Source: Marinifilum caeruleilacunae (GTDB lineage: Bacteria; Bacteroidota; Bacteroidia; Bacteroidales; Marinifilaceae). From it: a stretch of DNA of 36,696 nucleotides. A model generated the notes under the pieces. That model made no database searches. It was not told the origin of the DNA and was given only the letters and a program-made list of their open reading frames with translations. Position numbers and translations under genes: made by a program. The stretch covers positions 2,070 to 38,765 of the forward strand of contig NZ_RZNH01000048.1 in NCBI RefSeq assembly GCF_013141825.1, read 5' to 3'. Position 1 is the first letter of the stretch; each line of letters begins with the position of its first letter. This document shows, piece after piece, positions 1-8,034 of this stretch.

Positions 1-195
1 TGTTGTGACGATGGAATTACAGTGTATATATTCTCGACCTTTCAAAATTCTGAATTAAAAGAAACAGAATTGACGAACTACTTTACTGCAAATCAGAAAC
101 GGCTTATAAATTTCACATTGGAAATAATAAATAAAAACAACTCGGATATTACAACTGAAAAATATTTGACAAAACTAAAAAGACAATTTAAATGA
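1..195 (+). CDS. C-terminal end of an unknown protein (partial)
   Basis: An open frame enters from the left edge and ends at TGA 193-195, giving 64 residues with no start in the window. The visible part is polar and lysine/asparagine rich, ending TKLKRQFK. It shows no membrane segment and no family that I recognise. It is followed 11 bases later by the attC-like site at 207-338, so it is probably the gene of the previous cassette. Its function is unknown. Confidence 0.6.
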   Translation, partial: CCDDGITVYIFSTFQNSELKETELTNYFTANQKRLINFTLEIINKNNSDITTEKYLTKLKRQFK

Positions 196-206
196 TAAAA
201 ATCTGC

Positions 207-338
207 GCTTAACAGCGGGTCAAAGCGCATGCCGCGGTTCGGCTCGGCTGGAAACTGATGTGAGATTTTAACGATAGAACTATAAACAACAAACCTGCGG
301 AAATTGCGGCACGACGCCATACCCGCGAAACGTTATGC
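207..338 (+). other. attC-like cassette recombination site
   Basis: The left box GCTTAAC (207-213) and right box GTTATGC (332-338) match the integron consensus RYYYAAC/GTTRRRY. Inside them GCGGGT (215-220) pairs with ACCCGC (321-326), and GCCGC (231-235) pairs with GCGGC (306-310), leaving a variable centre. The site lies between two cargo genes. It is clearly homologous to the site at 14600-14733. The attC assignment is inferred from layout, since no integrase is present in the window. Confidence 0.65.
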
Positions 339-369
339 GGCAGCTTAAAAAACGACACAACCGTTAAGA

Positions 370-627
370 ATGAAAAATGCGAAAACAATAATTTTCTACT
401 TTTTAATTGGATTTTCAATTCTTGAGATTCCTGTTTTTGTCTTTGGAATAATCAACACAATGGTAAGTTTGAAATATGAAACAGAAAACCCAACTGACTG
501 TATTTCTTTAATAACAGGACAAGATTTATGCTTAACTATTCAAATATTAAAAGCTCTTATAGTAGTCTGCATTGTGACAATTGTTTTATTGTTAGTTTTT
601 AGAAAACGAATTTTAAATACAAACTAA
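370..627 (+). CDS. Small two-helix membrane protein
   Basis: This 85-residue protein has hydrophobic segments at about residues 5-30 and 58-79. A short polar loop with two cysteines (DCISL, DLCLT) lies between them, and the tail is basic (FRKRILNTN). It is not recognised as a named family. The start lies 35 bases after the GTT of the attC-like site, so it is the first gene of its cassette. The stop codon abuts the ATG of the next gene (628), so the two are almost certainly co-translated and may work as a pair. Confidence 0.7.
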   Translation: MKNAKTIIFYFLIGFSILEIPVFVFGIINTMVSLKYETENPTDCISLITGQDLCLTIQILKALIVVCIVTIVLLLVFRKRILNTN

Positions 628-1113
628 ATGACTACCTGGAAACAACATTCGACCCACAAACAAGCAGAACTTAAAAAGTATCGTGACTTGGTATTAGCAA
701 CAATAGACTACTACCTAGAAAATAAATTAATGCACGTTTCGACAGCAGATTTTGACTCTATTGAGCATTTCAATGGATTAAAATTGCAAACTGAAGAACA
801 TTTCAATAAAGGCAGACTGACACGACTAAAGCAATGGTTTCGTGATATGACAGAGATGCAAATAGAAACAAAGGATTTAAAATTTAATCAGTACTTGAAA
901 GATAAAACAAAGTATGATATTGATATTTTCAAATCTTATAATCAGCGTGTTGATAAGATTATAGAGAAGGGTAAAATCACATCTGACAATCAATTTTATG
1001 ACATCAATATTATGGTTGACCAACTTTGCCAAATAGAGCCGATTGATAATGAGAAAATTGAAAAGTTAAATGGACTTTTAAGAGATTATGAAGAAAGAAA
1101 ATCAAGAAAATAA
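628..1113 (+). CDS. Soluble, mainly helical hypothetical protein
   Basis: This 161-residue, highly charged protein has no signal peptide or membrane segment. It is rich in Lys, Glu, Asp and Gln, with long predicted helices such as the stretch around KQWFRDMTEMQIETKDLK. I recognise no domain. It begins on the base after the stop of the membrane gene 370-627 and ends 15 bases before the AAC of the next attC-like site. The two genes therefore form a two-gene cassette of membrane protein plus soluble partner. A toxin/antitoxin-like or defence role is possible but unsupported. Confidence 0.7.
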   Translation: MTTWKQHSTHKQAELKKYRDLVLATIDYYLENKLMHVSTADFDSIEHFNGLKLQTEEHFNKGRLTRLKQWFRDMTEMQIETKDLKFNQYLKDKTKYDIDIFKSYNQRVDKIIEKGKITSDNQFYDINIMVDQLCQIEPIDNEKIEKLNGLLRDYEERKSRK

Positions 1114-1124
1114 AAAAGCCGACC

Positions 1125-1255
1125 GCATAACAAAATGTTTAGTGTATAAGGGATTCAGAGGTTTTCGAGCGGTATCACCCGCATCAATTTTGGGTGGTAA
1201 CTTGATAGGTTTGAAGGCCGCAATTCCCTGCGACACCATACACTAAACGTTGTAG
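1125..1255 (+). other. attC-like cassette recombination site
   Basis: The left box is GCATAAC (1125-1131) and the right box begins at GTT 1249-1251. TTTAGTGTAT (1138-1147) pairs perfectly with ATACACTAAA (1238-1247), and GGGA (1150-1153) pairs with TCCC (1225-1228). Total length is about 130 bases. The stem starts 11 bases downstream of the previous stop, and the next gene's GTG start overlaps the last base of the site. This is one of the most attC-like structures in the window. Confidence 0.65.
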
Positions 1256-2055
1256 TGCATTTAAATATAAAAAAAATAGTATCTGCAGTATTTCTTATAG
1301 CACTATTTGGCTGTGCAAATAAAGCAGACAAAAAAGAGGAAGAATACATGTTTAATATATTCAAGAAAAAAAACAAGTCGACAGAGGTTTTATCTCATGC
1401 GGACTATAACACAATATTTGACAATGCAACAGTTGAAGGAATTCCTGTCGAACTGGTCGAAATAGGAGACTTAAATGTTCCAACTGGGCAGATTGTTGTT
1501 TGTGATCCTCTTGTAGTTCCTGACATGCCGCCACTAAATAAGACGGTTAAGCCAGGTAAGTATCCAATCAAAATTTACGTTGCCAAAACAAAGGAATCAG
1601 GAGATAGATACGCAATAGCTACACTAGTTTTTAGTGAAACAAAGGCGGATAAGTGGGTTCTTGCGGTGCGTAGTGGTGAAGACGTAACAGAACTCAAGGG
1701 AGATGGCGACTTTTTTGGGTTTCCTGTTGACGCTGGCTTGGGTGGTTTCTTTGATTATCAGTCAGGGGTTGAATACAATAAATTGATTGACGAGTTTATA
1801 AACAAGAACCCTACGGGTAACATTTACGATGATTTTTTTGCTGCCGAATTCAAGAAAAACGCAAAAAATCCTGATAACCCAAATGATTATGGTGACTGGG
1901 TAAACTTTAAAATTCCAAATAGTGAATTGAATATTACAATGTTTCAGTCAGGTTATGGTGACGGGACATATCCTGCATATTGGGGGATGACTGACGATAA
2001 TGAAATTGTATCCTTGGTTATTGACTTTTTTGTTCTATTACTTACTGATGAATAA
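1255..2055 (+). CDS. DUF4241-like lipoprotein
   Basis: This 266-residue protein starts at a GTG that overlaps the attC-like site. That start is preferred to the internal ATG at 1348 because it supplies a lipoprotein signal with lipobox LFGC (Cys about 20). The mature part carries features I associate with DUF4241: TGQIVVCDPLV near residues 77-87, then PGKYPIKIYV, and later GFPVDAGLGGFFD. The biochemical role of DUF4241 is not known to me. A surface-exposed, immunity-like role is a guess. The gene is a single-gene cassette between the sites at 1125-1255 and 2068-2117. Confidence 0.7.
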   Translation: MHLNIKKIVSAVFLIALFGCANKADKKEEEYMFNIFKKKNKSTEVLSHADYNTIFDNATVEGIPVELVEIGDLNVPTGQIVVCDPLVVPDMPPLNKTVKPGKYPIKIYVAKTKESGDRYAIATLVFSETKADKWVLAVRSGEDVTELKGDGDFFGFPVDAGLGGFFDYQSGVEYNKLIDEFINKNPTGNIYDDFFAAEFKKNAKNPDNPNDYGDWVNFKIPNSELNITMFQSGYGDGTYPAYWGMTDDNEIVSLVIDFFVLLLTDE

Positions 2056-2067
2056 AAAACTACTGCT

Positions 2068-2117
2068 AGCAAACGCTATAGGGCATTAAAAGGCCACATA
2101 GCAAAACCGTTACCAAC
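2068..2117 (+). other. Short attC-like site
   Basis: AAC (2072-2074) is followed directly by GCTATAGGGC. The right arm GGCCACATAGC is followed by an unpaired AAAACC and GTT (2109-2111). GCTAT pairs with ATAGC and GG with CC. This is the shortest site of the array (about 50 bases). The GTT lies 23 bases upstream of the next start. Confidence 0.5.
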
Positions 2118-2134
2118 AATATAAAGAAGCAAAC

Positions 2135-2929
2135 ATGTTAAAACTATTTAAATCGAAACTGAAAGAAGAAGAATTCGGGAGAAAGTACTTTCAAAAACTA
2201 AAGAAAAAAATACCAGGTCTTGAATTGGTATCTTTAATTGGGCTTGAACTACGAACAAAACTAGATAGTCGGGACGAAATGAGACATCTTTTAGATAATT
2301 CATATGCAGAATATAAAAATGCCCCAAAAGATTTAAATGAAATAATTGAGAAATATACAAATGCGTCAAAAGAATTGTTTGAACCAAGGAAATCTGTAAA
2401 AGAAGAAAGAATCATCCCGATTGTAAAAGATTATAGATTTCTAAATGAGACTATAAAACAAAATCCAAGTTTTGAGAGTGACTTTTTATTTGAAAAGTAC
2501 AATGAGGAATTATACGTGTTTTATGCAGAAGACAGAGAAACAACAATAGCATATTTAAAAAAGGAAGAAATCGAACCGTTAGAAATCTCTTTTAATGACT
2601 TGAGACAAAAAGCTATTCAAAACTTTGGGAATTTAGCAACTAATATTGAAAGACATGGTGGAGATGGAGAATACATGGTAACAATAGGAGGAGATTATGA
2701 ATCAAGTCTTATTCTTTTAGACATTTGGAATAGTGATAATTTTCCTGTTGATGGAGAAATAGTAATTGGTGTTCCTGCTAGAGACCTTGTTTTAGTGACA
2801 GGGTCAAATGATAAAAAGAACATCCAAAAAATGAAGGAAAAAATCAGAGAAATAAATGCAACTGGAGATCATGTGGTTTCGGACAAGTTATTTATTATGA
2901 ATGCAGACAAGTTTGAAATATTAGAATAA
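2135..2929 (+). CDS. DUF1444-like protein
   Basis: This 264-residue cytoplasmic protein has no signal peptide or membrane segment. The layout resembles DUF1444/YtpQ-type proteins. It has a charged helical N-terminus with a KKKIPGLELVSL segment, a long middle with IVPIVK-like residues (IIPIVKDYRF), and a C-terminal domain with IVIGVPARDLVLVTGSND near residues 208-226. The family is known mostly by sequence and its reaction is unknown. It is a single-gene cassette whose downstream boundary is the composite site at 2938-3146. Confidence 0.55.
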   Translation: MLKLFKSKLKEEEFGRKYFQKLKKKIPGLELVSLIGLELRTKLDSRDEMRHLLDNSYAEYKNAPKDLNEIIEKYTNASKELFEPRKSVKEERIIPIVKDYRFLNETIKQNPSFESDFLFEKYNEELYVFYAEDRETTIAYLKKEEIEPLEISFNDLRQKAIQNFGNLATNIERHGGDGEYMVTIGGDYESSLILLDIWNSDNFPVDGEIVIGVPARDLVLVTGSNDKKNIQKMKEKIREINATGDHVVSDKLFIMNADKFEILE

Positions 2930-2937
2930 AATACTGT

Positions 2938-3146
2938 TGGTAACATCCTACCATATTGCATAGCGGTGTTTGGTGGCTTCCGAGAAAGACTCTCGCGTGG
3001 TAAAACGAACCCCTCCTATTTAAACCAGTTCTGAATTTTTGGCACATTGGCTTGTGTGCTTAAATAATATGTAAATTTAATCGCATTAATTTATTGGTGG
3101 TTTTTTTTTAAAATCACCCTCAAGTTTTAGCAAAACCCTTGGCAGC
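2938..3146 (+). other. Composite attC-like spacer carrying a dispersed repeat
   Basis: The left end TTGGTAACA (AAC 2942-2944) follows the stop by 13 bases. The right end has the array's usual arm, with TTTTAGCAAAACC at about 3125-3137 and CTT where other sites have GTT. In between are a CGAGA/TCTCG hairpin (2981-2995), a full 67-bp TAAATTTA repeat, and a hairpin pairing 3096-3104 with 3110-3118. The outer arms pair poorly, so this may be a chimera of two sites. Confidence 0.4.
3013..3079 (+). repeat. 67-bp TAAATTTA repeat, copy 1 (possible promoter)
   Basis: It runs from CTCCTATTTAAACC to GTAAATTTA. It contains TTGG, then 21 bases, then TAAATTTA, which resembles the Bacteroidota promoter TTG-N17-23-TAnnTTTG with the last base changed. 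Conservation with the other copies stops near the TAAATTTA. The next start codon is 108 bases downstream. Confidence 0.7.
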
Positions 3147-3186
3147 AATTTGCAGTCGCATTTATTGGTCGAATAAAACAGAATAA

Positions 3187-3879
3187 ATGATTACATTAAA
3201 AACATTTTATAGTAAGAAGAAAAAAAAAATACCTGTTCTTCTGATAATGTTCACTATTAATATTATCGTCGCACTTCTCTTTAGATACTCAAAAGAATTT
3301 AACGAACACGCTCATATTTTCGGGACTATTCTTGTCTTTAGTTTACTTGGGTACTTCATATATAATGGTTTTGTGAGCAAGACTAATAATTACTCGAAAG
3401 AAGGAAAGTTATTGGTAATCGTAATGACAACATTTCTTTTAATTTACATAGTTGATAATTTTTTGTTCCTAGACTCAATTTCAAATTCATTGTATGGTGG
3501 AATTGGATTATTAATTCTTGGATTTTGGATATATACCGCAACGAATAATTCACGAAAAACTCAATCGATTAACAAAGAATACTTTGGACAAGTAATTATT
3601 AATTATCATTCTATTATTATAAATGAAGCTGAATATAGTATTGACCAAATAAAAAGTATAGTCCTTGATAATAAAGACTATAAAGGTCGAATTACCAAAT
3701 ATAATGGATTAGCTTTTGGTCCATTGTTATCAAACGGAATAGATAATGATATTTCAATAACACTTAAAGATGGTTCAAACTTTTACCTAAGCTACTATCA
3801 AGAAGAACAAAATCAACTTTCTGGAAATGACGATATTATTAAAAAATATAACACTTTAGGAATATTAGAATTTATTTAA
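3187..3879 (+). CDS. Four-helix membrane protein with C-terminal PH-like domain
   Basis: This 230-residue protein has four hydrophobic segments at about 15-33, 44-62, 74-92 and 100-118. After a KTQSINKEYF linker comes a soluble beta-rich domain of roughly 100 residues. Its pattern (short strands, EYSIDQIKSIVLDN, ITLKDGSNFYLSYY) is like bacterial PH-like domains. It is not a named family to me. The basic run KKKKK after residue 10 fits a cytoplasmic N-terminus. It resembles in layout the proteins at 5037 and 21847. Single-gene cassette. Confidence 0.65.
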   Translation: MITLKTFYSKKKKKIPVLLIMFTINIIVALLFRYSKEFNEHAHIFGTILVFSLLGYFIYNGFVSKTNNYSKEGKLLVIVMTTFLLIYIVDNFLFLDSISNSLYGGIGLLILGFWIYTATNNSRKTQSINKEYFGQVIINYHSIIINEAEYSIDQIKSIVLDNKDYKGRITKYNGLAFGPLLSNGIDNDISITLKDGSNFYLSYYQEEQNQLSGNDDIIKKYNTLGILEFI

Positions 3880-3884
3880 ACCAT

Positions 3885-3965
3885 TGACAACAAAAGTTAA
3901 AATTAAAGGGCGGTGATCCCGAAGGATCGGGACAGGCGCAACTAGATAATGTAACAAAACCAATA
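3885..3965 (+). other. attC-like left half with GATCC hairpin
   Basis: The left end ACAACAAAAGTTAAAATT (AAC 3889-3891) follows the stop by 9 bases and continues with GGGCGGTGA. Next comes a hairpin GATCC-CGAA-GGATC and then TAATGTAACAAAAC. I see no matching right arm or GTT before the next gene, so this may be a degraded site. Copies of the same hairpin segment occur near 9475 and 11690. Confidence 0.4.
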
Positions 3966-3997
3966 AACAGCTAAAGGCTATTTTTAAATACCAGACT

Positions 3998-4942
3998 ATG
4001 AGAAAAACCTTATTACTAATTGCCATTATATTTTTCACAACTTCTTATTCATATTGTAATGAAAAAGAAATAGTTATTAATAAAATATTACATGATTTAG
4101 AATTAACCATTAAGAACTCTCAAACGAAAAACGAGTATGTTCAAAACTGTTATAATTTAGCAATAAAGTGCATTAAAAATGGTGAGGTTACAATGGTTCA
4201 TGACTCTACCTTAAGCAATAGGTTATATGGGTGTTGTGCTATTGCTACTTCAGAAAACCTTTCCAAAGTGCAGTTAAAATTTGGCAACTTTATATTAGAT
4301 ACATACCCAAAACACCCGTCCATTGTCCAGGCTATATTAATTCACGAATTTCAGCACATCTACGATCTAAAAACAAAACCTGAACTGTTTAAAATCAGCT
4401 TTTCTAATCAAATTGAAAAACTATACTTTGATATAGATGCCTTGCTTGTGGAAACTATGTTTATCAATGATTATCTAAAGCCAAATAATGAGTTATCTCC
4501 ATTTGAAAAATATCTGTGCTCTGACTTAAAAAACAATATGGCAAGCGTATCAACCCTATTCGAAAATGCAGACATCAATTTGGTGCATCAAATGGATGCT
4601 TTAGATAATTCAGACCAAGACTTAAATAAGACAATAAGTGAACTTGTGAAAATTGGAAAAAATTTGTTGATTGAATATGACATTAATAATTCTGATACCA
4701 ACTGGACAAAATACTGCAATTTCACCACCTTGAATACCTTCAATAAATATTACAAACAAGCACTATACGATATTGTAAACTCAAAATCAAAAAAAACCAT
4801 ACAACCAAATGACTTTAATATAGAAGATTTTCCACAAGTACTTGAAGTGGTTGAATCTATTAAAACTCATTTAGAGACACACATTAAAATATTACAGTTC
4901 AAAAAGAAGCTTGTAGAGAAATTTGAAAACTATTACCACTAA
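3998..4942 (+). CDS. Secreted HExxH putative zinc metallopeptidase
   Basis: This 314-residue protein has a signal peptide of about 20 residues. HEFQH (residues 116-120, within ILIHEFQHIYD) is a classic zinc-binding HExxH motif. A downstream acidic segment (DIDALLVETMF, Glu about 152) could supply the third ligand as in gluzincins. The rest is helical and rich in Asn and Lys, and is not recognisable to me. The likely location is the periplasm or outside the cell. Proteolysis is inferred from the motif only. The upstream spacer is the degraded site at 3885-3965. Confidence 0.7.
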   Translation: MRKTLLLIAIIFFTTSYSYCNEKEIVINKILHDLELTIKNSQTKNEYVQNCYNLAIKCIKNGEVTMVHDSTLSNRLYGCCAIATSENLSKVQLKFGNFILDTYPKHPSIVQAILIHEFQHIYDLKTKPELFKISFSNQIEKLYFDIDALLVETMFINDYLKPNNELSPFEKYLCSDLKNNMASVSTLFENADINLVHQMDALDNSDQDLNKTISELVKIGKNLLIEYDINNSDTNWTKYCNFTTLNTFNKYYKQALYDIVNSKSKKTIQPNDFNIEDFPQVLEVVESIKTHLETHIKILQFKKKLVEKFENYYH

Positions 4943-5036
4943 CAATATAAAAAACAGTCCTTAACAAAGTACCATATTACAAAACAGGATTTCTTACGGT
5001 GTCAAGCCTTAGCACCAATAACAAGTCAAACAATTA

Positions 5037-5567
5037 ATGATGAAATCTAAACATACTTTAAGAATTTTGAGCCTATACTTTGTGATTGCAATCTTCATTG
5101 TTGGCTTAATTAGATTAGGTGTACTTTGTTTAAATTTTGGAGCGTATAAGTCAGAAGGCGTTGTAGGAATTATAGGCGGTCTATTATTAATATGGATGGG
5201 CTTAGGATATTTCGCTTTAATGGTTGGAAAAATTAAAAGAATCCTAATAAAAGACAATAACCTAATAGTTAGAAAAATCTTGCTTAATAAAGAAAGTGAA
5301 AGCAGATTGAGCAAAGTTCAATTCACAGAATTTGAATGGCAAATGACCTGGAATACAGTTCGAGGAATATTAGTTAGACTTGAAAATGGAGAAATAGAAC
5401 AGATTAGTATAAAAGAGTTTTATAATTCACATGAATTGATTAAGCTGATTAAGGAAAATGGAATTAAAGATGATTCAATAAAACCAAAAATTCACACTGG
5501 GAGTTTTAAGGTTTTTATGTTATTAGGAATACTTATCTCTATAGCCATGCTTTTATTAAAGCTATAG
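5037..5567 (+). CDS. Membrane protein with PH-like domain
   Basis: This 176-residue protein starts at tandem ATG codons. It has hydrophobic segments at about 8-30 and 40-62 and a final one at about 155-175. Between them lies a beta-rich cytoplasmic domain (RILIKDNNLIVRKI, SRLSKVQFTEFEW, ILVRLENGEIEQISI) typical of PH-like modules. It is not a named family. It is a cassette gene. The region before it (4943-5036) has only weak site-like sequence, such as TTAACAAAG at 4961 and GGTG/CACC pairing near 5000. Confidence 0.65.
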   Translation: MMKSKHTLRILSLYFVIAIFIVGLIRLGVLCLNFGAYKSEGVVGIIGGLLLIWMGLGYFALMVGKIKRILIKDNNLIVRKILLNKESESRLSKVQFTEFEWQMTWNTVRGILVRLENGEIEQISIKEFYNSHELIKLIKENGIKDDSIKPKIHTGSFKVFMLLGILISIAMLLLKL

Positions 5568-5577
5568 TAGGTTAAAG

Positions 5578-5662
5578 GTGCTAACTAAAGTTAATATTAA
5601 GTAGGCTTACGTTGCCCCAATAGTTATCGGAAATCCTCTAAATTTAGCTAGACCGGTATCAG
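5578..5662 (+). other. attC-like site (decayed right box)
   Basis: GCTAAC (AAC 5583-5585) starts 11 bases after the stop. It is followed by TAAAGTTAATATTAAGTAGG, and the right arm reads CCTCTAAATTTAGC then ACCGGTATC. The right arm matches that of the site at 16157-16244 except that GTT has become GGT. The next gene starts 30 bases later. Confidence 0.4.
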
Positions 5663-5691
5663 TAAATAAGAAAAACAAAAAAATTTCAATT

Positions 5692-6336
5692 ATGAAATTG
5701 AATCCACTAAGTGAAAAAATTATTAAAAACGGAAGTAATTCTTTTAAAGTATGGATTGAATTTGAGGAATCATATCCTTGGGAAAATACTGAATGTGAGT
5801 TTTGTAATATTTTAGTCAACACCTTAGACGGTAGAAAATATGGAATCAACATTTAGACATACAAATATTTTACTATTGCCATTGAGGAAGAACAAAAAGA
5901 CAATAATAATTTCATTATTCCACCAGATTTATTCGTCGATGAACTTAAAAGAGAGAGCATTGAAATAGCGATTTCTGAACTATTGAATCATGGAAATTTA
6001 GAAGATCAACTGAATAAATCAATATTTGAACTTGATTTTTTAGATCCATATTGGGCTGTAGATGAAATGAGTGAAAACATTGTAATATCATTACTTAATG
6101 AATTTAAAACTGAATTATCTGAAGAGCATATTTTATTTAATCAACAAGTTGAATTACTAGCTAGAAATTCCAGTAATGATGAAATAATTTTAGAATTAGA
6201 AGACGAAAGAGTTGCTGTTGTAAATTTAACCTGGAGTTCAATAATGGAAAGTGACAATTTCCCAATTACAAGAATCTATAAAGACAAGTTTGAATTTTGG
6301 AATAGGGAAATGAGACAAGAAATACGAAACTTTTAA
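5692..6336 (+). pseudogene. Hypothetical protein gene with in-frame TAG
   Basis: Reading from ATG 5692, codon 55 is TAG (5854-5856). The same frame then stays open to the stop at 6336, 215 codons in all. A single TGG-to-TAG change (Trp in the context GINI-TYKYF) would explain the break. A downstream ATG at 5983 gives only a 117-residue C-terminal piece. The C-terminal half includes ILELEDERVAVVNLTWSS and NFPITRIYKDKFEFW, resembling small proteins with a V-HLTW motif. I cannot name the family. It sits as a single cassette. Confidence 0.65.
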
Positions 6337-6471
6337 GTCAAACTATTGGGAACAAAAGCTAATATTCAAGGGCGGTGAAGCTCTCCGCTGCCTCGCGAGT
6401 CCCCCCACCTGCCGCAAGTCTGTTAATTGTGGTTTGTAGCAGCGCTGAAAGCTGATTGCTATTATTTCTAT

Positions 6472-6702
6472 TCTCCTCTAGCCGGAGGGGCTCTCACTTT
6501 TTGGCTTAAGCCCAAAAAGTAAGCAAAAAACCCAAGGCGAACTGAAAATTGCAATTTGATTCTTGAAATGCTTAAGTGCGGCCGGGTGATCTTTAAGCAA
6601 GCTTGTAGCTTCCCGGTCTTACTAAAGCCTTTCTTCGAATAAAATCACAATTGTCAGAATGCCGGACAGCGACTTTTAAGGACAGCAGAATTAATAATGA
6701 GT
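6472..6702 (+). repeat. About 230-bp dispersed repeat, copy A
   Basis: It starts TTCTCCTCTAGCCGGAGG, includes the palindrome GGCTTAAGCC inside a CTTTTTGG/CCAAAAAG hairpin, and carries a CCGGG/CCCGG stem around AAGCAAGCTTGTAGCTT. It ends near GACAGCAGAATTAATAATGAG. Other long copies lie at 23096-23328, 26853-27088 and 36032-36245. It encodes no plausible protein. Confidence 0.8.
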
Positions 6703-6750
6703 TGTTTGTAGTGAGCAAATAATAATTGCAGCTGATTGCTGTAAGCTTCT

Positions 6751-6790
6751 CTCCGCTGCCGCGCAAGTCCTCTCGCGTGGTTAAACGCAC
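6751..6790 (+). repeat. REP-like GC-rich hairpin
   Basis: CTCCGCTGCCGCGCAAG is followed by TCCT and CTCGCGTGG, a short GC-rich hairpin in AT-rich DNA. Variants occur near 2981, 8104, 12155, 17824, 21269 and 26690, often directly before the 67-bp TAAATTTA repeat. Confidence 0.6.
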
Positions 6791-6792
6791 CC

Positions 6793-6859
6793 CTCCTATT
6801 TAAACCAGTTCTTAATTCGCAACACACTGGCTTCTATAATTAAATAATATGTAAATTTA
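6793..6859 (+). repeat. 67-bp TAAATTTA repeat, copy 2 (possible promoter)
   Basis: Same element as at 3013-3079, with CTGG in place of TTGG, 21 bases and TAAATTTA. The next start is 238 bases downstream, the longest distance of the eight copies. Confidence 0.7.
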
Positions 6860-7000
6860 TTTTCAAGACATTCAGCTATTACAAGATGCATGATAAAAAG
6901 GCAAGGAAAGTACTGTTTATGGAATTTTGAACTACTAAAACCCAGGAGAAGATTTACTAAAATAAATTATATTTATTGCACATTATAAGATAAATAAATA
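6860..7000 (+). repeat. Dispersed repeat shared with 8217-8352
   Basis: TTTTCAAGACATTC continues through GATGCATGATAAAAA and CCCAGGAGAAGATTTACT to ATTGCACATTA and GATAAATAAATA. It is nearly the same as 8217-8352, and its last third recurs at 36455-36532. It follows directly on a 67-bp repeat in both full copies. A short ATAA tandem run is present around 6990-7008. Confidence 0.65.
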
Positions 7001-7096
7001 AATAAATAATAGTCTCATCCTCATGGACGGACAATTTTAACGCAAATCTGCTACAGCACCATACGGCCAACCGTTGCATGCCATTAAACACGAGAC

Positions 7097-7486
7097 ATGA
7101 AAGAGACTTTAAGAAAAGCGATTGAATGTGAAAATGAACAAGAATTGATACAATGTCTTGATTTTACAGTAGCAAAGAAAATTGATTCTACTCAATATGA
7201 TTTAATTGAAAAAGCACTTGTAGGAAGATGGCACAGCCAACATGAAGACATAATAAATACCATTTACTTGGAAAATTTAAAAGACGACAGATTTGTAGAA
7301 CCAATTCTTAATATTGCTCTGAATAGGGAAATTTACAGACGATATGATGATGAATTAGAATCGACCTTAAGAAAATGTGTACATGCTTTGAAAATAATTA
7401 ACTCAGATAAAGCTAATTCAGCACTAACAAGATTGGAAGAACTTAATAACGAAAATGTAAGTTTAGTATTGGAGATGTACAAATGA
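7097..7486 (+). CDS. Helical, HEAT-like small protein
   Basis: This 129-residue soluble protein consists almost entirely of predicted helices in pairs (ALVGRWHSQHEDIINTIYL, FVEPILNIALNREI, STLRKCVHALKII). The pattern is like a short HEAT-repeat solenoid and suggests protein binding. No catalytic motif is visible. Its TGA stop overlaps the ATG of the next gene (ATGA, 7483-7486), so it is translationally coupled to the DUF6985-like protein. HEAT-like proteins commonly travel with small DUF proteins of this kind, so a functional pair is likely. Confidence 0.7.
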   Translation: MKETLRKAIECENEQELIQCLDFTVAKKIDSTQYDLIEKALVGRWHSQHEDIINTIYLENLKDDRFVEPILNIALNREIYRRYDDELESTLRKCVHALKIINSDKANSALTRLEELNNENVSLVLEMYK

Positions 7487-8034
7487 AGACAGTTGATTCA
7501 AAAATATTAGGAAAGTTAACCCAGGACGAAAGATTTGAAGACTGGTGGCACAGCGAAACTTTAAAGATTCCATTAGTGGATAAAGAACTGGTCGTAACCT
7601 TCATGGACTTTGAGCCAGACTCTGATGAAACATTCATTCAAGAAGCAGATACGGCTCTTAGAAGTTTTCTTCTTTTGGACTCTGTATATAGAGCTGAAAT
7701 AAGCAATCTGGTCTTGAATCATTTTGTTGAATATAAAGAATTAGTTTGTGAAGTGGATGTTCCAACTGAAATGAAAGAAATTAATGAACATGAAATATGG
7801 AAATTCATAACACCAACCGAAATTCTTATCACGAGACGACCATATAACGAACCTGACATTTTCATAAACCTAACATGTGAATGTGCATGGGAACCTGAAC
7901 ATGGGTTACAACTTGTCTTCAAAAAGGGAAAAGCATTAACTAGAGTGAGTAGTCAAGATGGACATTTAACGACAGCCGATGCGTATGATATCCCAGATAG
8001 TGAAGATGAATTATTGGCAAAATTTAAAGAATAA
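7483..8034 (+). CDS. DUF6985-like protein
   Basis: This 183-residue soluble protein has no signal peptide. The N-terminal part (FEDWWHSETLKIPLVDKELVV) and the C-terminal signature (CECAWEPEHGLQLVFKKGKAL, about residues 129-149, then VSSQDGHLTT) match what I know of DUF6985 proteins. Their function is unknown and they are often seen as stand-alone small genes in variable regions. It is coupled by ATGA overlap to the HEAT-like gene upstream. The AAC of the next site-like sequence overlaps its stop codon (8033-8035). Confidence 0.7.
   Translation: MKTVDSKILGKLTQDERFEDWWHSETLKIPLVDKELVVTFMDFEPDSDETFIQEADTALRSFLLLDSVYRAEISNLVLNHFVEYKELVCEVDVPTEMKEINEHEIWKFITPTEILITRRPYNEPDIFINLTCECAWEPEHGLQLVFKKGKALTRVSSQDGHLTTADAYDIPDSEDELLAKFKE

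Larger units (their letters stand above)
6337..7096 (+). other. Repeat-filled spacer, no gene
   Basis: This 760-base stretch starts with an attC-like left end (GGGAACAAAAGCTAATATT, AAC 6351-6353). It continues through a damaged CGCGAG element, a roughly 230-bp repeat (6472-6702), a CGCGAG-type hairpin (6751-6780), the 67-bp repeat (6793-6859) and an element shared with 8217-8352 (6860-7000). It closes with an attC-like right end, CATACGGCCAACCGTTGC (GTT 7073-7075). The two ends do not pair with one another, which suggests the site was split by repeat insertion or is a hybrid. Confidence 0.6.
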
